This document shows positions 8,570 to 17,375 of a DNA stretch of 58,757 nt, piece after piece. A program made the translations under genes and the position numbers. The notes beneath the pieces are model-generated. The model had not been told where the DNA came from. It saw nothing but the letters and a program-made list of their open reading frames with translations, and made no database searches. Each line of letters begins with the position of its first letter. Position 1 is the first letter of the stretch. Source of the DNA: Gemmatimonadales bacterium (GTDB taxonomy: Bacteria > Gemmatimonadota > Gemmatimonadetes > Gemmatimonadales > JACORV01); the NCBI GenBank assembly GCA_030697825.1, contig JAUYOW010000199.1, positions 1 to 58,757 of the forward strand, read 5' to 3'.

Positions 8570-11140
8570 ATGGCCTCTTCAGCTATCGCGGGCAACCGCC
8601 CCATGACCAGCGCCGCCGACGCCACGACGGAACGGCCCCCCTACCTGCTGGCGCTGCTCGCCGCGGGCGTGGTGCTCGCAGGCTACGTCTTCACCCTCGC
8701 GCCATCGGTGACGTTCTGGGACGCGGGAGAGTTCATCTCCGCCTCGCACATCCTGGGGATCCCGCACCCGCCAGGCACCCCGATGTTCGTGATCCTGGGC
8801 CGAGTGTGGGACGCGTTCTTTCCGGTCGGGACGACGGCGTTCAAAACGAACCTGATGAGCGCCACCTTCAGCGCGTGCGCGTCGGGGTTCCTGTTCCTGT
8901 TCATGCATTCGATCCTGGGGCGCGGGACGAAGGGGATGGAGGCGGGCGCGGCCCGTGTCTTCCGGGTAGGCGGCGCGTTCGCGGCGGCGCTCATCGCGGC
9001 CTACGTCTTCACCAACTGGCAGAACTCGAACGAGACCGAGGTCTACCAGATCTCGATGTTCGCCATCGGCGCGATCGCGTGGCTCTGCTGGCTATGGCGG
9101 CGCGACCGGAACGGCCCCAGCGGGGCCCATGAGCTGCTGCTGCTCATCTACATCCTCGGCATCGCGCTCAGCACGCACCTCATGGGGCTGCTGGTCGGTC
9201 CCGCGGTGATCGCGTACATGTACCACGTCCTCCGGACCGAGCCGGCGCGCGATCCCAAGGAGCGGCAGGTGCAGTGGGCGGAGTTCCTGGTGGCGGGAAG
9301 CCTCTGGGTCACCATGGTGGGCGTGGGGATCGGTGCCTGGCCGATCGCTGTGCTGGGGTTGCTGCTGTTTGGCGTCGCGGCGTACTTCGCCTACCGGGCG
9401 GGGACGCTCTTCTTCGCGGGTGCCGCGCTGGTGGTGGCCGCGATCGGGGTGAGCGGGTTCCTGTACCTGTTCATCCGGGCGGGGTTGCACCCCTACGTGA
9501 ACGAGGCGGACCCCTCGACGTGGAGCAGCCTCTGGTCGGTGATCCGGCGCGAGCAGTACCCGTTCCGCTCGCCGCTCGATAATCCTATCTACCCCCACGG
9601 ACCGGACAACCCCGGCCGCACCTTGTCGCTGCTGGCGCTCCAGATCCTGAACTACATCCAGTATTTCGATTGGCAGTGGTCGGCGGGCCTCCAGCGCGCG
9701 TACACTCTGCTGGCGCCGGCGCGGCTGCCGTTCACGCTGCTGTTCACCGGCCTGGGCATCTGGGGCGCTACCGAGCACCGGAAATGGGACCGCCCGACCT
9801 TTTGGTTCATCGCCACGCTCTTCGCCACCACCAGCCTCGGGCTCGTCCTCTACCTCAACTTCAAGCCGGGCTTCTCGCTCGCGCTCCAGACCTACGCGGA
9901 CCGGGAGATGCACGAAGTGCGCGAGCGGGACTACTTCTTTACGGTCTCGTACGTGGCGTGGGGGTTGTGGGCGGGTCTGGGCCTGGCGGCGGCGTACCGC
10001 GCGCTGCGCGAGCGTCTGAGCGAGACGGTGCCGGTGCCTGCCGCGGGAATGGTATTCGCGGCGGCGCTGATCCCCTTTGCGCTGAACTTCAACGCCGCGA
10101 GCCGGAAGCACGGCCCGTCGGCCACCCTGGCGCGAGACTTCGCGTACAACATGTTGATGTCGGTGGAGCCGTACGGGATCCTGTTCACCAACGGCGACAA
10201 CGACACCTTCCCGCTCTGGTACGCACAGGAGGTCGAGGAGATCCGGCAGGACGTGGTGGTGGTGAACCTGTCGCTCATCAACACCGACTGGTACATCCGC
10301 CAGCTGCGCGACAACCCGGCGCGGCCCTACCGGCCCGACAGCGCCGCCATCGGGCTGTACGGGAGGGAAGCCGGCCCGCCGCCGGCGTGCAGCGCCGCGT
10401 GGGCGGACACGCTCGACGCGTGGGCGCGCGCCGCCGACCGGCGAGGGCCGGACCGGCAGTTCGGGATGCCCACCTGCCTGCACACCCTCACCGACGATCA
10501 GATCGTGGGCATCCAGCCCCAGCTCCTGTCGAGAGACCTGGTGCTGCACGTCGGGAACATCACCCACACCTATCCCGCGAACACGCCGATGTACGTGAAA
10601 GACATCATGGTGCTGCGGCTCATCCAGGAGAACCTGGGGCGGCGGCCGATCTACTTCGCGCTAACGGCGGGGAGCGGGAGCCGCATGGGGCTCGACCAGT
10701 ACATGAACCAACAGGCGCTCGCCTTCAAGCTCATGCCCGACCCGGTGACTTCCGGCCCCGAAGGACTCTTCGGGACGAAGGTGGATGTGGAGCGGACTCG
10801 CACGCTGGTGTGGGACGTGTTCCGTTATGCGCGGCTCTTCGACGTGGACAGCCTCGAGCTCGACCCCACGGACGACAACATCGCCGGAAACCTCGCCTTC
10901 AACTACATGACGCTGGGCGAGGCGTACCGGCAGCTCGGGAACGCGGAACTGGTGGTCGCGAACTTCCGGAAGGCGAACCATCTATCGCCGAACCCGGAGC
11001 TCGAGCGGTACGTCAGGACGTTCGAGGCGGCCACGGTGAACCCGGCCATTCTGGGGCCGGACACGGTCCAGGCGCGGCCGGAGAGCGGGGCGGCTGGCGC
11101 CCGCCCCGCGGCGCGGGACAGCTCGGGCGGTCGCCGGTAG
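8570..11140 (+). CDS. DUF2723 (GT117-type) polytopic membrane protein with C-terminal TPR
   Basis: An 856-residue integral membrane protein. The N-terminal half carries about ten hydrophobic helices and the DUF2723 hallmark LAPSVTFWDAGEFI near residues 43-56, followed by HPPGTPMF. In the family this region is a glycosyltransferase-C-type fold (GT117, related to eukaryotic TMEM260 O-mannosyltransferases), with the acidic residues DAGE in the first extracytoplasmic loop. The middle shows FTNGDNDTFPLWYAQE, also family-typical. The last 100 residues form a TPR-like pair (LGEAYRQLGN) and a Gly/Ala/Arg-rich tail. The acceptor is unknown. A second ATG at 8603 is possible. Assignment to family is firm; the exact substrate is not. 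Confidence 0.88.
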   Translation: MASSAIAGNRPMTSAADATTERPPYLLALLAAGVVLAGYVFTLAPSVTFWDAGEFISASHILGIPHPPGTPMFVILGRVWDAFFPVGTTAFKTNLMSATFSACASGFLFLFMHSILGRGTKGMEAGAARVFRVGGAFAAALIAAYVFTNWQNSNETEVYQISMFAIGAIAWLCWLWRRDRNGPSGAHELLLLIYILGIALSTHLMGLLVGPAVIAYMYHVLRTEPARDPKERQVQWAEFLVAGSLWVTMVGVGIGAWPIAVLGLLLFGVAAYFAYRAGTLFFAGAALVVAAIGVSGFLYLFIRAGLHPYVNEADPSTWSSLWSVIRREQYPFRSPLDNPIYPHGPDNPGRTLSLLALQILNYIQYFDWQWSAGLQRAYTLLAPARLPFTLLFTGLGIWGATEHRKWDRPTFWFIATLFATTSLGLVLYLNFKPGFSLALQTYADREMHEVRERDYFFTVSYVAWGLWAGLGLAAAYRALRERLSETVPVPAAGMVFAAALIPFALNFNAASRKHGPSATLARDFAYNMLMSVEPYGILFTNGDNDTFPLWYAQEVEEIRQDVVVVNLSLINTDWYIRQLRDNPARPYRPDSAAIGLYGREAGPPPACSAAWADTLDAWARAADRRGPDRQFGMPTCLHTLTDDQIVGIQPQLLSRDLVLHVGNITHTYPANTPMYVKDIMVLRLIQENLGRRPIYFALTAGSGSRMGLDQYMNQQALAFKLMPDPVTSGPEGLFGTKVDVERTRTLVWDVFRYARLFDVDSLELDPTDDNIAGNLAFNYMTLGEAYRQLGNAELVVANFRKANHLSPNPELERYVRTFEAATVNPAILGPDTVQARPESGAAGARPAARDSSGGRR

Positions 11141-11167
11141 GCGGCGGGACTACTAGCTTACAAGGTT

Positions 11168-11839
11168 ATGGACGTCGAGGCCGTCCGGGCCCGCATCGCC
11201 CAGGCGGCGGCCCGCAGCGGCCGAACGGCCGAGGCCGTTCAGGTGGTCGCGGTCACGAAGGGCCACCCGATCGAGCGGGTGCGGGATGCGGTCGCCTTGG
11301 GCTTCACGGACCTGGGCGAGAACCGCGTCCAGGAAGCGCTCGCGAAGCAGGAGGCCTGGCCCGACGCGCCGGTCCGCTGGCACCTGATCGGCCACCTCCA
11401 GCGCAACAAGGCGAAACTGGCCGTCGGGCGCTTCGCGCTGATCCATTCGCTCGATTCGGTTCGCCTGGCGGACGCGCTCGAGCTGGAAGCGGCGAAGCGA
11501 AACCTGGTGCAGGACGCGCTGGTCGAGGTCAACGTCGCGCGCGAGCCGCAGAAGAGCGGCGCGATGCCCGAGGAGGCGGAGAAGATCGTGGCCCACGCCG
11601 CCACGCTGCCGCACCTTCGAGTGAACGGCCTGATGACGATGGCCCCGCTGACTGACGACGCGGCGGTGATCCGTCGCACCTTCGCCGGCCTGCGCGCACT
11701 GAAGGAACGGCTCCCGGCTCCCGGCGTAAGCCTTACGGAGCTGTCGATGGGGATGTCAGGTGATTTCGAGATCGCGATCGAGGAGGGCGCCACGATGGTC
11801 CGACTCGGCACGGTCCTTTTCGGGGAGCGGAAGCCATGA
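11168..11839 (+). CDS. YggS/PROSC-family PLP homeostasis protein
   Basis: YggS-family proteins bind pyridoxal phosphate without known catalysis and maintain vitamin B6 and amino-acid balance. The PLP-binding Lys is K31 in AVTKGHP, followed by LGENRVQEAL, WHLIGHLQRNK and, near the end, LSMGMSGDFEIAIEEGATMVRLGT, all diagnostic. The protein is 223 residues, the usual size. The family often sits upstream of divIVA and the lsp/ileS group, and here its stop overlaps the DivIVA-like gene by 4 bp (ATGA). Confidence 0.95.
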   Translation: MDVEAVRARIAQAAARSGRTAEAVQVVAVTKGHPIERVRDAVALGFTDLGENRVQEALAKQEAWPDAPVRWHLIGHLQRNKAKLAVGRFALIHSLDSVRLADALELEAAKRNLVQDALVEVNVAREPQKSGAMPEEAEKIVAHAATLPHLRVNGLMTMAPLTDDAAVIRRTFAGLRALKERLPAPGVSLTELSMGMSGDFEIAIEEGATMVRLGTVLFGERKP

Positions 11840-12414
11840 GCGACGACGTCTTTCGTCTCACGCCACTGGACGTGCGGAAGCAGGAGTTCAAGAAAGCGAT
11901 GCGCGGGTACGAGCCGCTCGCGGTCGAGGACTTCCGTTCGCGCGCCGCCGACGAGCTGGAGCGCGTCTTGCGCGAGCGCATGGCGCTCGAGGAGCGCCTC
12001 CGGTACGTCGAGGAACGGCTCAAGGAGTACAAGGCCCGCGACAAGGCGATGAACGACGCGCTGGTGGCCGCGCAGCAGCTCCGCGCCGAGACGCGCGAGC
12101 AGGCCGAGCGCGAGGCGCAGATGATCGTGCGCGAGGCCGAAGCGGACGCCGAGCGGAGGCTGGAGCGTGCGCGCCGCGAGCTGGACCGGATCGAGTCCTC
12201 GGGGCAGCAGCTGTCGCAGAAGCACCACGCGTACCTGGCGTCGCTGCGCACCCTGGTGGACCGGCAGAAGGCGGAGCTGGATGTGCTCGCGGCGAGCGAA
12301 GGCGCGAACTTCGGCAAGGTCGCGGGCTCCATCGCCCCCGCCGACGAGGCCCGGCGCGCCCGCGACGCGAGGAAATCGTCCCCCAAGTGGATCAAGTCGA
12401 TCGTCGAGGAGTGA
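11836..12414 (+). CDS. divIVA: DivIVA-domain cell-pole/septum protein
   Basis: A 192-residue coiled-coil protein. The first 50 residues (FRLTPLDVRKQEFKKAMRGY) match the DivIVA/GpsB membrane-binding domain, which senses curved membrane; the hydrophobic-Arg pattern and the Y-x-x-x-x-V-x-x-F spacing are retained. Residues about 45-150 are a long Glu/Arg/Ala-rich coiled coil, and the tail is basic (RKSSPKWIKSIVEE). In other bacteria DivIVA recruits division, chromosome or polar-growth factors. ATG overlaps the previous stop; its own stop overlaps the GTG of the next gene. Confidence 0.88.
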   Translation: MSDDVFRLTPLDVRKQEFKKAMRGYEPLAVEDFRSRAADELERVLRERMALEERLRYVEERLKEYKARDKAMNDALVAAQQLRAETREQAEREAQMIVREAEADAERRLERARRELDRIESSGQQLSQKHHAYLASLRTLVDRQKAELDVLAASEGANFGKVAGSIAPADEARRARDARKSSPKWIKSIVEE

Positions 12415-13232
12415 CCAGCGAGTCCGTAGAGCAGGCCGCGGCCGCCGTGCGCGCACGGTGGCCGAAGCGGCCCGAGATCGCCATCATCCTCGGCACCGGC
12501 CTGGGCGGTCTCGGGCGCGAGATCGCTCTGGAGTGCGAGGTCCCCTACACCGAGGTCCCGGGCTTCCCGCTATCGACCGTCGAAACGCACGCGGGAAAGC
12601 TCCTGCTGGGCACGCTCGAAGGGCGTCCGATCGCCGCGATGCAGGGCCGTTTCCACCACTACGAAGGCTATCCGCTCCAGCGCATCGCTTTCCCGGTCTA
12701 CGTCCTCCGCGCCCTGGGAGCCGGAACGCTGATCGTCTCGAACGCGTGCGGCGGCATGCACCCGCTCTGGGCCTCCGGCGACCTCGTCCTCATCTCGGAC
12801 CACATCAACCTGTTAGGCGGCAACCCGCTGGTCGGCGCCAACGACGAGCGACTTGGCCCGCGCTTCCCGGACCTGTCGGAGCCGTACGACCCCGCGCTGC
12901 GCGCGCTGGCGCGCGCGGTCGCCCTCGAGGAGGGCATCACGCTGCGCGAAGGCGTCTACGTCGCCGTCGCCGGGCCGAACCTCGAGACGCGCGCGGAGTA
13001 CCGGATGCTGCGCGCCATCGGAGCGGACGTGGTCGGGATGAGCACGGTCCCCGAGGTCATCGCCGCCGTTCACGCGGGACTGAAGGTCATGGGCCTCTCC
13101 ATCATCACCGACCAGTGCCTGCCGGACGCACTTGAGCCGGCCGAGTTCCAGCGCATCGTCCGTACCGCCATGGGCGCCGAGCCCAAGCTTAGCGCGCTGA
13201 TCCGGGGTGTGATCCGGCGGATGGCCGGATGA
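12411..13232 (+). CDS. punA: Purine-nucleoside phosphorylase
   Basis: PNP phosphorolyses inosine and guanosine to free base plus ribose 1-phosphate, feeding purine salvage together with hpt at 4314. Trimeric-type (PNP/MTAP) motifs are present: ILGTGLGGLG near residue 24, THAGKLL, MQGRFHHYEGY, NACGGMH, GPNLETRAEYRMLR, and GADVVGMSTVPE. The GTG at 12411 overlaps the divIVA-like stop and gives 273 residues, the normal size; the longer upstream open frame is a shadow of the preceding gene. Its stop overlaps the ileS ATG. Confidence 0.94.
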   Translation: MTSESVEQAAAAVRARWPKRPEIAIILGTGLGGLGREIALECEVPYTEVPGFPLSTVETHAGKLLLGTLEGRPIAAMQGRFHHYEGYPLQRIAFPVYVLRALGAGTLIVSNACGGMHPLWASGDLVLISDHINLLGGNPLVGANDERLGPRFPDLSEPYDPALRALARAVALEEGITLREGVYVAVAGPNLETRAEYRMLRAIGADVVGMSTVPEVIAAVHAGLKVMGLSIITDQCLPDALEPAEFQRIVRTAMGAEPKLSALIRGVIRRMAG

Positions 13233-16200
13233 GCGCGCCGCGCTATCCGGGGATCCCGGTGGACGAGCGCGCGGACGCGCTCGAGCGCGAGTTGCTGCAC
13301 CGGTGGAAGGCCGAGGACCTCTTCCACGAGACCCAGCGCCGCACCGCGGGCGGCAAGCCGTTCGTGTTCTATGAAGGCCCGCCCACCGCGAACGGGCGCC
13401 CGGGCATTCATCACGTCTTCGCGCGCACCATCAAGGACCTGATCTGCCGCTATCACGCGATGCAGGGCCGGTGCGTGACGCGCATCGCGGGATGGGATAC
13501 CCACGGTCTTCCGGTCGAGATCGAGGTCGAAAAGCAGCTCGGCATCAGCAGCAAGACCGAGATCGGCGACCATCCGGGCGCGACCATCTCGGTGACGGAG
13601 TTCAACCGCCGCTGCCGCGAGAGCGTGTGGAAGTACAAGGCGGACTGGGAAAGCCTGTCGGACCGCATCGGCTACTGGCTCGACTACGCGAAGCCTTACA
13701 TCACGTACACCAACGACTACGTCGAGTCGGTGTGGTGGTTGCTGTCACAGCTGCACGAGAAGGGACTGCTGATCCGCGGGCACAAGGTGTTGCCGTACTG
13801 CCCGCGTTGCGGCACGGTGCTCTCGAGCCACGAGCTGGCGCTGGGGTATGACACGGCGAAGGATCCGTCGGTGTATGTGCTGTTTCCGTTGGAAGGGGAG
13901 AAAGGGGAGACAGGGGAGACAGGGGAGCGGTACCTTCTGGTGTGGACGACCGCCCCTTGGACGCTGGTCTCCAACTTCGCGGTCGCGGTGCACCCGGAGC
14001 TCGACTACGTCGAGATCGAGTGGAAGGGGAGGCGCGTCATCCTGGCGGAGTCGAGAGCCGCGCACCTCATCCCCGGTGGCGATACGGAGCCTCTTTCCGT
14101 CCGTCTTTCCGCCGGTCCGTCCGTCCGTCGTTTCAAGGGCCAGGACCTCGTCGGCTTGAGATACCGCCGCCCGCTCGACGTGGCCCCGTGGCCGGAAGGA
14201 CGGCGCTGGGAAGTGATAGCCGGGGACTTCGTCACCGCCGATGACGGGTCCGGACTCGTGCACCTGGCGCCATTCGGCGCGGACGACTTCACGGTCGCGC
14301 GGACTCACGATTTCGCGTACGCGGTCCCGGTGGACGGGGCGGGGAAGTTCCGCGGCACGACCTGGCCCGAGATCGAGGGCGTGTTCGTCAAGGATGCCGA
14401 TGCGGCCATCATCCAGCGGCTGAAGGCCGACGGCCTGCTGCTCAAGCGCGAGACGATAGAGCACACCTATCCGTTCTGCTGGCGCTGCGACACGCCGCTC
14501 CTCTACTACCCGCGCGAATCGTGGTTCGTACGCACGACCGCCGTGAAGGACCGGCTCGTCGCCATCAATCGCGGTATCAGCTGGCACCCCGCCGAGATCG
14601 GCACCGGGCGCTTCGGGGAGTGGCTCGAGAACAACGTGGACTGGGCGCTTTCGCGCGACCGGTTCTGGGGGACGCCGCTCCCGGCCTGGATCTGCGACCG
14701 GGACGCCGCGCACGTGGAGGTGATCGGGTCGTACGCGAAGCTCGCGGAGCGGTGGGGCAGGACGCTCGCCGCGGACTTCGATCCGCACAAGCCGCACATC
14801 GACGGTTACGCCTGGGGTTGCAGGCAGTGCGGCGGCACGATGCGGAGGGCGAGCGAAGTCATCGACACCTGGTTCGACTCGGGCGCGATGCCGGTGGCGC
14901 AGTGGCACTACCCGTTCGAGCACGAGCGGGAGTTCCACGACCATTTCCCGGCGGACTTCATCGCCGAGGGGGTGGACCAGACGCGCGGGTGGTTCTACTC
15001 GCTGCTCGCCATCGCGACGACGGTCTTCGACCGGACCGCGTACCGCAACGTGATCGTGAACGAGCTGATCCTCGACTCGTCCGGGCAGAAGATGTCGAAG
15101 AGCCGCGGCAACGTGGTGGACCCGGTCGCGGCGGTGGAGAAGTACGGCGCGGACGCGGTGCGTCTCTACCTGCTGCTGTCGAGCCAGGTGTGGCTGCCGA
15201 AGAAGTTCGACGAGAAATCGATCCCGGACGTGGCGGGCAACGTGCTGGAGAAACTCCGGCACATCTACCACCTGTTCCAGCTGTATGCGGAGGATTGGGC
15301 GCCGTCATCGGCGGACCCGAAGCCGGCGGATCGCCCTCTCGCGGATCGGTGGCTGCTCGGGCGGCTCGCGCGGACGGTGCGCGAGGTCCGCGCGGCGTGG
15401 GACGGCTACGACGTGACCGTGGGGACGCGCGCCATCGTCGCCTTCGTCGTCGACGACCTGTCGAACTGGTGGGTGCGGCAGAGCCGGGTGCGCTTCTGGG
15501 TCCCGGGCGGCACGGCGGACCCGGCGGCGCTGGCCACGTTGCACGAGGTGCTCTGCGTCACGGCACGGCTGCTGGCGCCAGCCGCACCGTTCCTGTCGGA
15601 CCTGATCCACCGCGCGCTGGCCGGAGCGTCGGTCCACCTGGCGCCCTTCCCGGAGGCGCCCGAGGTCATCGAGGGCGAGGCGCTCGACCGGGCGATGGAC
15701 GTGGTGCGGCGCCTGGCGAGCCTGGCGCGAGGCGCGCGCGAGCAGGTGTCGCTCCGGGTGCGGCAGCCGCTGGCGCGCCTGCTGGCGGCGATCCCGGCCG
15801 ACGTGGATCGCGGCCTGTTCGAGTCGCTCGTGCCGCTACTCGTGGCCGAGGTGAATGTCAAGCGCGTGGAGTTGGTGGGGCAGGGGACGGACCTTGTTTC
15901 TCTGGAGGCGCGGCCTAGCTTTCGTGCCCTCGGAAAACGATTCGGCAAGGCGACGCCGGAGGCGGCCGAGGCGGTCAGGAAACTGGCGCCCGAAGAGGTG
16001 GTCCGGTTCGACGCGGGCGAGCCGGTGGAGATAGTCGTGCAAGGGGCGCGGCACGCGCTTCAGCCGGACGACGTGATCGTACACCGGCACGCGCGGGGCG
16101 ACGTCGTGGTCGAGACCGACGGTGAGGTGGTGGCCGCCATAGACCCCACTCTTACCGACGACCTCAGGCAGGAAGGCCTGGCCCGGGAGGTCGTCAGCCG

Positions 16201-16432
16201 GGTGCAGCGTTTGAGGCGCGACGCGGGTTACAAGGTCACCGACCGTATCGAGTTGTGGGTCGACGGCGACGAGACCGTCCGTTCCACGGCCCGGCGCCAC
16301 GCTGAGTACATTGCAGGGGAAACGCTGGCGCGAAGCGTGGCGGTGGAGGCGGCGCCGCCGGCTGCCGATCTGGTGCAGGACATGGACGTGGACGGCTTCA
16401 AGGCGCGGCTCGGGGTGAAGCGCGCGAACTAA
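13229..16432 (+). CDS. ileS: Isoleucyl-tRNA synthetase, long (type 2) form
   Basis: IleRS charges tRNA-Ile and edits mis-activated Val. The Rossmann core has GPPTANGRPGIHH at 50-62, where the HIGH box reads GIHH; the KMSKS loop is QKMSKSRGN. The editing (CP1) domain includes YLLVWTTAPWTL. At 1067 residues and without a C-terminal four-Cys zinc finger, it resembles the eukaryote-like IleS2 class, whose members are often mupirocin-insensitive; that property is inferred, not shown. Two low-complexity insertions interrupt the editing domain: a 9-bp tandem repeat (13894-13929) and a Ser/Arg-rich stretch over a GTCC run (about 14092-14130). Both stay in frame. ATG overlaps the previous stop (ATGA). 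Confidence 0.97.
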   Translation: MSAPRYPGIPVDERADALERELLHRWKAEDLFHETQRRTAGGKPFVFYEGPPTANGRPGIHHVFARTIKDLICRYHAMQGRCVTRIAGWDTHGLPVEIEVEKQLGISSKTEIGDHPGATISVTEFNRRCRESVWKYKADWESLSDRIGYWLDYAKPYITYTNDYVESVWWLLSQLHEKGLLIRGHKVLPYCPRCGTVLSSHELALGYDTAKDPSVYVLFPLEGEKGETGETGERYLLVWTTAPWTLVSNFAVAVHPELDYVEIEWKGRRVILAESRAAHLIPGGDTEPLSVRLSAGPSVRRFKGQDLVGLRYRRPLDVAPWPEGRRWEVIAGDFVTADDGSGLVHLAPFGADDFTVARTHDFAYAVPVDGAGKFRGTTWPEIEGVFVKDADAAIIQRLKADGLLLKRETIEHTYPFCWRCDTPLLYYPRESWFVRTTAVKDRLVAINRGISWHPAEIGTGRFGEWLENNVDWALSRDRFWGTPLPAWICDRDAAHVEVIGSYAKLAERWGRTLAADFDPHKPHIDGYAWGCRQCGGTMRRASEVIDTWFDSGAMPVAQWHYPFEHEREFHDHFPADFIAEGVDQTRGWFYSLLAIATTVFDRTAYRNVIVNELILDSSGQKMSKSRGNVVDPVAAVEKYGADAVRLYLLLSSQVWLPKKFDEKSIPDVAGNVLEKLRHIYHLFQLYAEDWAPSSADPKPADRPLADRWLLGRLARTVREVRAAWDGYDVTVGTRAIVAFVVDDLSNWWVRQSRVRFWVPGGTADPAALATLHEVLCVTARLLAPAAPFLSDLIHRALAGASVHLAPFPEAPEVIEGEALDRAMDVVRRLASLARGAREQVSLRVRQPLARLLAAIPADVDRGLFESLVPLLVAEVNVKRVELVGQGTDLVSLEARPSFRALGKRFGKATPEAAEAVRKLAPEEVVRFDAGEPVEIVVQGARHALQPDDVIVHRHARGDVVVETDGEVVAAIDPTLTDDLRQEGLAREVVSRVQRLRRDAGYKVTDRIELWVDGDETVRSTARRHAEYIAGETLARSVAVEAAPPAADLVQDMDVDGFKARLGVKRAN
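13894..13929 (+). repeat. In-frame 9-bp tandem repeat within ileS
   Basis: Four consecutive 9-bp units, AGGGGAGAA, AGGGGAGAC, AGGGGAGAC and AGGGGAGCG, encode a Gly-Glu-Lys/Thr repeat immediately before the editing-domain motif YLLVWTT. The last unit continues into GGGGAGCGGTACC (13922-13934), the same 13-mer found in the hairpin repeat at 1297. Because the unit is a multiple of three, length changes would not shift the frame. Confidence 0.8.
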
Positions 16433-16457
16433 CGGCTAACGGCCATCGGCCATCGGC
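16430..16457 (+). repeat. Four-unit heptamer repeat at the ileS stop
   Basis: TAACGGC, TAACGGC, CATCGGC and CATCGGC run in tandem. The first unit contains the ileS stop codon, and the rest lie in the gap before the DksA-family gene. Confidence 0.6.
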
Positions 16458-16475
16458 CAGGGAACGAGCCTTACA

Positions 16476-16859
16476 ATGACGAAGAAACAACTCGCGTACT
16501 TCGAGAAGCGGCTGATGGAGGAGAGGGCGCGCGCATTGAAGGAGATCGGTCATTACGACGAGAGCTTCAACGCCACGCTTCAGGCCGCCGGCGGCGACCT
16601 CTCGTCATATTCGTTCCACATGGCCGACCAGGGCACGGACGCCATGGAGCGCGAGAAGGAGTTCCTGATGGCATCCAAGGAGGGCCGCTTCCTCTGGCAC
16701 CTCAACGAGGCGCTGCGCCGCCTGTACAAGACGCCCGAGAAGTTCGGGAAGTGCGAGAACTGCAGCCAGGACATCGGTTACGACCGGCTCGACGCGCTGC
16801 CGCACGCTCGCCTTTGCATCAGCTGCAAGGAGAAGGAGGAAGATGGTAAGCGCCGCTGA
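16476..16859 (+). CDS. DksA/TraR-family zinc-finger transcription factor
   Basis: A 127-residue protein with an N-terminal helical part and a four-Cys zinc finger: C93 and C96, then C114 and C117. This is the C-terminal module of DksA/TraR proteins, which insert a coiled coil into the RNA polymerase secondary channel and, with ppGpp, alter promoter output. The N-terminal helices are long enough (about 90 residues) for such a coiled coil, but I do not see a clear DxxDxA tip, so the exact subfamily is open. The ileS-dksA-lspA order is common in bacteria. Its 3' end overlaps lspA by 17 bp. Confidence 0.88.
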   Translation: MTKKQLAYFEKRLMEERARALKEIGHYDESFNATLQAAGGDLSSYSFHMADQGTDAMEREKEFLMASKEGRFLWHLNEALRRLYKTPEKFGKCENCSQDIGYDRLDALPHARLCISCKEKEEDGKRR

Positions 16860-17370
16860 ACAACGCCGCTTCGTCGGCGTCGTCTCAGCGGTGATCGTCC
16901 TCGATCTGGCCACCAAGCTGATCGCCGAGTCGTTCCTGCCCCGCTACGTCGGGGTGCCGGTGATCGGTGAGTTCTTCCAGCTCCGCCTCGTCTACAACCC
17001 CGGCGCCGCCTTCGGCCTCAACGTGGGCGAGTACTCGCGCTGGATCTTCATGGGCCTATCGTTCACCGCGCTGTTCGTGTTGGGCTCGATGCTCAAGACG
17101 ACGCGGTCAGGAGACTGGCTCCGGCTGTACGCACTGGCCTCGATCTGCGCCGGCGCGGCGGGTAACCTCGTGGACCGGGTCCGCTCCAGCAAGGGCGTGG
17201 TGGATTTCCTCGACTTCACGGTTGGCTCGCTCCACTGGCCTACGTTCAACGTCGCGGACATGGCCGTGACGTGTGGCGCTTTCGCCCTCGCGATCTCGCT
17301 CTGGGGCGAGGGGAAGCAGCCCGCGCCTGCCGTTCCGGCCCCCGAGGCCGTCCCGCCCGCGGGTTCCTAG
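16843..17370 (+). CDS. lspA: Lipoprotein signal peptidase II
   Basis: LspA is the membrane aspartyl peptidase that removes lipoprotein signal peptides. The four hydrophobic helices and signatures VYNPGAAFGL, GNLVDRVR (catalytic D111) and FNVADMAV (catalytic D139) are present. The protein is 175 residues, with a Pro/Ala-rich tail. ATG at 16843 overlaps the preceding gene. Its presumed substrates here include the lipoprotein at 1404-2927. Confidence 0.96.
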   Translation: MVSAAEQRRFVGVVSAVIVLDLATKLIAESFLPRYVGVPVIGEFFQLRLVYNPGAAFGLNVGEYSRWIFMGLSFTALFVLGSMLKTTRSGDWLRLYALASICAGAAGNLVDRVRSSKGVVDFLDFTVGSLHWPTFNVADMAVTCGAFALAISLWGEGKQPAPAVPAPEAVPPAGS

Positions 17371-17375
17371 AGCGC

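Noticed and set aside
9092-10567. A 491-residue open frame on the - strand opposite the DUF2723 gene
   Set aside because: Arg/Gln/Pro-rich, antisense to a well-supported membrane protein gene.
13745-15271. A 508-residue open frame on the - strand opposite ileS
   Set aside because: Antisense to ileS with shadow-type composition and no domain.
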